Shown piece by piece: positions 6,305 through 8,070 of a stretch of DNA of 8,070 nt. This DNA comes from an uncultured Armatimonadota bacterium. GTDB lineage: Bacteria; Armatimonadota; Armatimonadia; Armatimonadales; Armatimonadaceae. Where the stretch lies: contig CAIYBQ010000051.1 of NCBI GenBank assembly GCA_903924445.1, forward strand, positions 1-8,070, read 5' to 3'. Numbering within the stretch: position 1 is the stretch's first letter; each line of letters begins with the position of its first letter. The translations under genes were made by a program, and so were the position numbers. The notes under the pieces were generated by a model that was not told where the DNA came from, made no database searches, and saw only the letters and a list, made by a program, of their open reading frames with translations.

Positions 6305-7537
6305 TCAAGTCCGATTTACCTCGCTTGATACTTCCCACTGCGCGGCGTAAATCGACCGCCGGCCAGATACCAGATAACTTACGCCAACAACGACCAGTGC
6401 CATAAGCGAGAGTCTCGGTCCAAAGAGCTCCAGTGCGAGAATCCAGCACGTGAGCGGGACCTTGGCAGCGGCGGCGAAGAGGCTTACAAACCCGAGACCC
6501 GCGTAGAGTTTTGGGTCCTGACCTGTGACCGTGGCAAACGCATTTCCGAAGAGCGCACCGATGCAAAATAAGGGTGTGACCTCCCCGCCTTTGAGACCGC
6601 TTCCAAGGGTGATGACCGTGAAGGCAAGCTTTATCGCAAAGGTCCAGAGTGGGATGGCGGTACCTGAGAGAGCATCCACAATCAACGGCAGGCCGAGCCC
6701 ATTAAAGCTATTCGTACCGAGGAGGAGAGTCAGTACAAGAATAACCCCACCACCGATCATGGGGCGCAGCTTCCAGGCGGCGGAATTGTCGGCACCAAGC
6801 TTTGCGAGACAGTGCTGCCCCTCAATGAAAACGATTCCAAGCAACCCGATGGCAACCCCGCAGACTGGCAGCCAGAGGAAGCCCATCGGCGAAAGCTTTG
6901 GGATGTCAATCAACGCATAGTGGGCGTGTCCGACACCCGTCAGCCTGCACGTGATGTCGCCAACAATGGATGCGGCCAAACACGGGACAAATGATTGCAT
7001 GTGGAGATGTTGACGGACTTTGGACACTTCCATCCCGAAGACCGCACCCGCGAATGGTGTCCCAAAGACCGCGCTAAAGCCCGCTGCCATCGCCGCACGG
7101 AGATAAACCGAACGCTCACTCTGCGGTATTGCAAAGCGGCTCAGCAGGGTGTCCGCAAGGGAGCCAGACATTTGCACGGCTGTGCCCTCGCGACCAGCGG
7201 AGCCTCCACAAAGGTGCGTCAGCAGCGTTGTGATGAGAATGAGCGGCGCCATAAGGAGTGGAACACGCTTAAGGTCACCTTTGATGGCCCGGATGATGGA
7301 GTTGTTACCTTGATTGGCGGCAGCTCCAGCGTAGTACGAGATGTAGGCAATCAGGCCTCCGGCTGCCGGTAAGCCGTAAATCAGCTGTGGATTGCGTGTG
7401 AATGTGGATGTCGCGATATCCAAAGACCAAAGAAAGAGCGCGCTGCTGAGCCCTGCGCTAATCCCAATACTTCCGATAAGGAAAAACCACCGGAGAGTCA
7501 TCCTGAAAATGGGATGGGCTGTTTCCGGTGGCTGCAT
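6305..7537 (-). CDS. CLC-family anion/proton antiporter, probable fluoride-exporting CLC-F type
   Basis: This 410-residue polytopic membrane protein has about ten or more hydrophobic segments and no cytoplasmic CBS domains. The CLC pore motifs are recognisable. GREGT (115-119) contains E117, equivalent to the gating glutamate (Glu148 of E. coli ClC-ec1). The chloride-type GSGIP selectivity motif is replaced by GNNSI (77-81), and the GxFxP loop by GGEVTP (317-322). Replacement of GSGIP by a GNN(L/S)I-like motif together with GREGT is characteristic of the CLC-F clade of F-/H+ antiporters, which relieve fluoride toxicity, so fluoride export is my preferred reading; chloride transport is the alternative. 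It begins 20 bases after the esterase stop, leaving no room for a fluoride riboswitch directly upstream. The ATG at 7537 has no good ribosome-binding site; M13 (7501) is another possible start. Confidence 0.85.
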   Translation of the reverse strand: MQPPETAHPIFRMTLRWFFLIGSIGISAGLSSALFLWSLDIATSTFTRNPQLIYGLPAAGGLIAYISYYAGAAANQGNNSIIRAIKGDLKRVPLLMAPLILITTLLTHLCGGSAGREGTAVQMSGSLADTLLSRFAIPQSERSVYLRAAMAAGFSAVFGTPFAGAVFGMEVSKVRQHLHMQSFVPCLAASIVGDITCRLTGVGHAHYALIDIPKLSPMGFLWLPVCGVAIGLLGIVFIEGQHCLAKLGADNSAAWKLRPMIGGGVILVLTLLLGTNSFNGLGLPLIVDALSGTAIPLWTFAIKLAFTVITLGSGLKGGEVTPLFCIGALFGNAFATVTGQDPKLYAGLGFVSLFAAAAKVPLTCWILALELFGPRLSLMALVVVGVSYLVSGRRSIYAAQWEVSSEVNRT

Positions 7538-7557
7538 TTGTTGTGGGCCGCTATCGC

Positions 7558-8070
7558 TTACTTGAAGGCGAGAGGCGCAAAGTCAGCGAGGTACTGGCGC
7601 CACAAATGCCAGACATGGCCGCCTTCGGTCTCAACATAGGTCGCCTTCAGGTTACGGTTCAGACGGGTCTTGAGCTCGCCGTACTGCCGCATCAGGAAGT
7701 CATCCTTGCCAATCGCAACCCAGATTAGTGGCTGCTTTGCCGGGTCACGTACACTCTTTTCGAACGTACTGATGGCGGTCTCAAACTGTGGACCATTGAA
7801 GATTCCAGCGCTGAAGATACCGAATGCGCTGAACAGTTCTGGATGCTTCATACCGACGGTCACCGTTTGCCCGCCGCCCATCGAGAGGCCGCACATCGCG
7901 CGCCGCTTGGATGTTCTGAAACGCTTATCAACCAGTGGGAGGAGGTCTTCCACGATATCGCGCTCGATGGCATCCTGTGGCGTCGGTTTGCCTTGGTAGA
8001 AGATGTGGCCATGTGGCATCACAACAATCATCGGGGGGACTTTCCCCTGCGCGATGAGGTTATCAATCAC
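7558..8070 (-). CDS. Putative esterase, alpha/beta-hydrolase of the enterochelin/feruloyl esterase type (N-terminus outside window)
   Basis: At least 170 residues are visible; the first visible codon is an internal-looking Val and the gene continues beyond the window. The catalytic triad can be placed (numbering from the first visible codon): nucleophile S63 in GLSMGGG, acid D124 (or D123) in GKDDF, and H152 in EGGHVWHLWR. MIVVMPHGH at 14-22 and EDLLPLVDKRFRT at 41-53 are typical of the esterase D/enterochelin-esterase-like family, found in feruloyl and acetyl-xylan esterases that remove acyl groups from plant polysaccharides, but also in siderophore esterases. The substrate cannot be told from this part, and whether it is secreted depends on the missing N-terminus. 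The gene ends 20 bases before the CLC gene on the same strand, suggesting co-transcription without an obvious functional link. Confidence 0.85.
   Translation of the reverse strand: MIDNLIAQGKVPPMIVVMPHGHIFYQGKPTPQDAIERDIVEDLLPLVDKRFRTSKRRAMCGLSMGGGQTVTVGMKHPELFSAFGIFSAGIFNGPQFETAISTFEKSVRDPAKQPLIWVAIGKDDFLMRQYGELKTRLNRNLKATYVETEGGHVWHLWRQYLADFAPLAFK

Overview
This 8,070-base window comes from a free-living bacterium of moderately high GC content. No rRNA, tRNA, mobile element, CRISPR array or phage gene is visible. The taxon cannot be fixed from the sequence. Compact spacing, weak or absent Shine-Dalgarno sites before several genes, and GTG/TTG starts suggest an environmental phylum outside the usual model groups; Armatimonadota or Acidobacteriota are guesses only. 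All sizeable stretches are coding, and no gene-free gap exceeds about 150 bases.

Left block (1-2681, minus strand, read right to left). A complete FAD-dependent alditol oxidase (1440-2681) is followed by a small cysteine-rich exported protein or lipoprotein (834-1289). Next is a secreted two-domain protein with methionine- and histidine-rich motifs (1-767, cut by the window edge). The last two look like extracytoplasmic metal-handling proteins of the kind found beside copper-resistance genes.

Central block (2682-5579, plus strand). A copper-sensing CsoR repressor with an unusual 75-residue Lys/Pro-rich N-terminal extension overlaps by 8 bases a Cu+-exporting P1B-type ATPase (CopA) that starts with TTG. 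The 95-base gap shared by csoR and the oxidase contains a clear CsoR-type operator (ATACCC-5 nt-GGGTAT). It is flanked by promoter-like hexamers on both strands, so copper may control both directions: CopA/CsoR to the right, and oxidase plus metal-binding secreted proteins to the left.

Right block (5576-8070, minus strand). A putative alpha/beta-hydrolase esterase (N-terminus outside the window), a CLC-family antiporter whose motifs resemble the fluoride-exporting CLC-F clade, and a hemerythrin-like HHE protein run in one direction, possibly as one transcript. The hemerythrin gene meets copA tail to tail, with the two stop codons sharing a CTAG.

The working picture is a copper-defence divergon (sensor, exporter, periplasmic or surface metal binders) that has apparently acquired an H2O2-producing sugar-alcohol oxidase, beside a separate ion-stress/iron-binding cluster. 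The least conventional points are the oxidase facing the CsoR operator, the extended CsoR, and the uncharacterised cysteine-rich protein.
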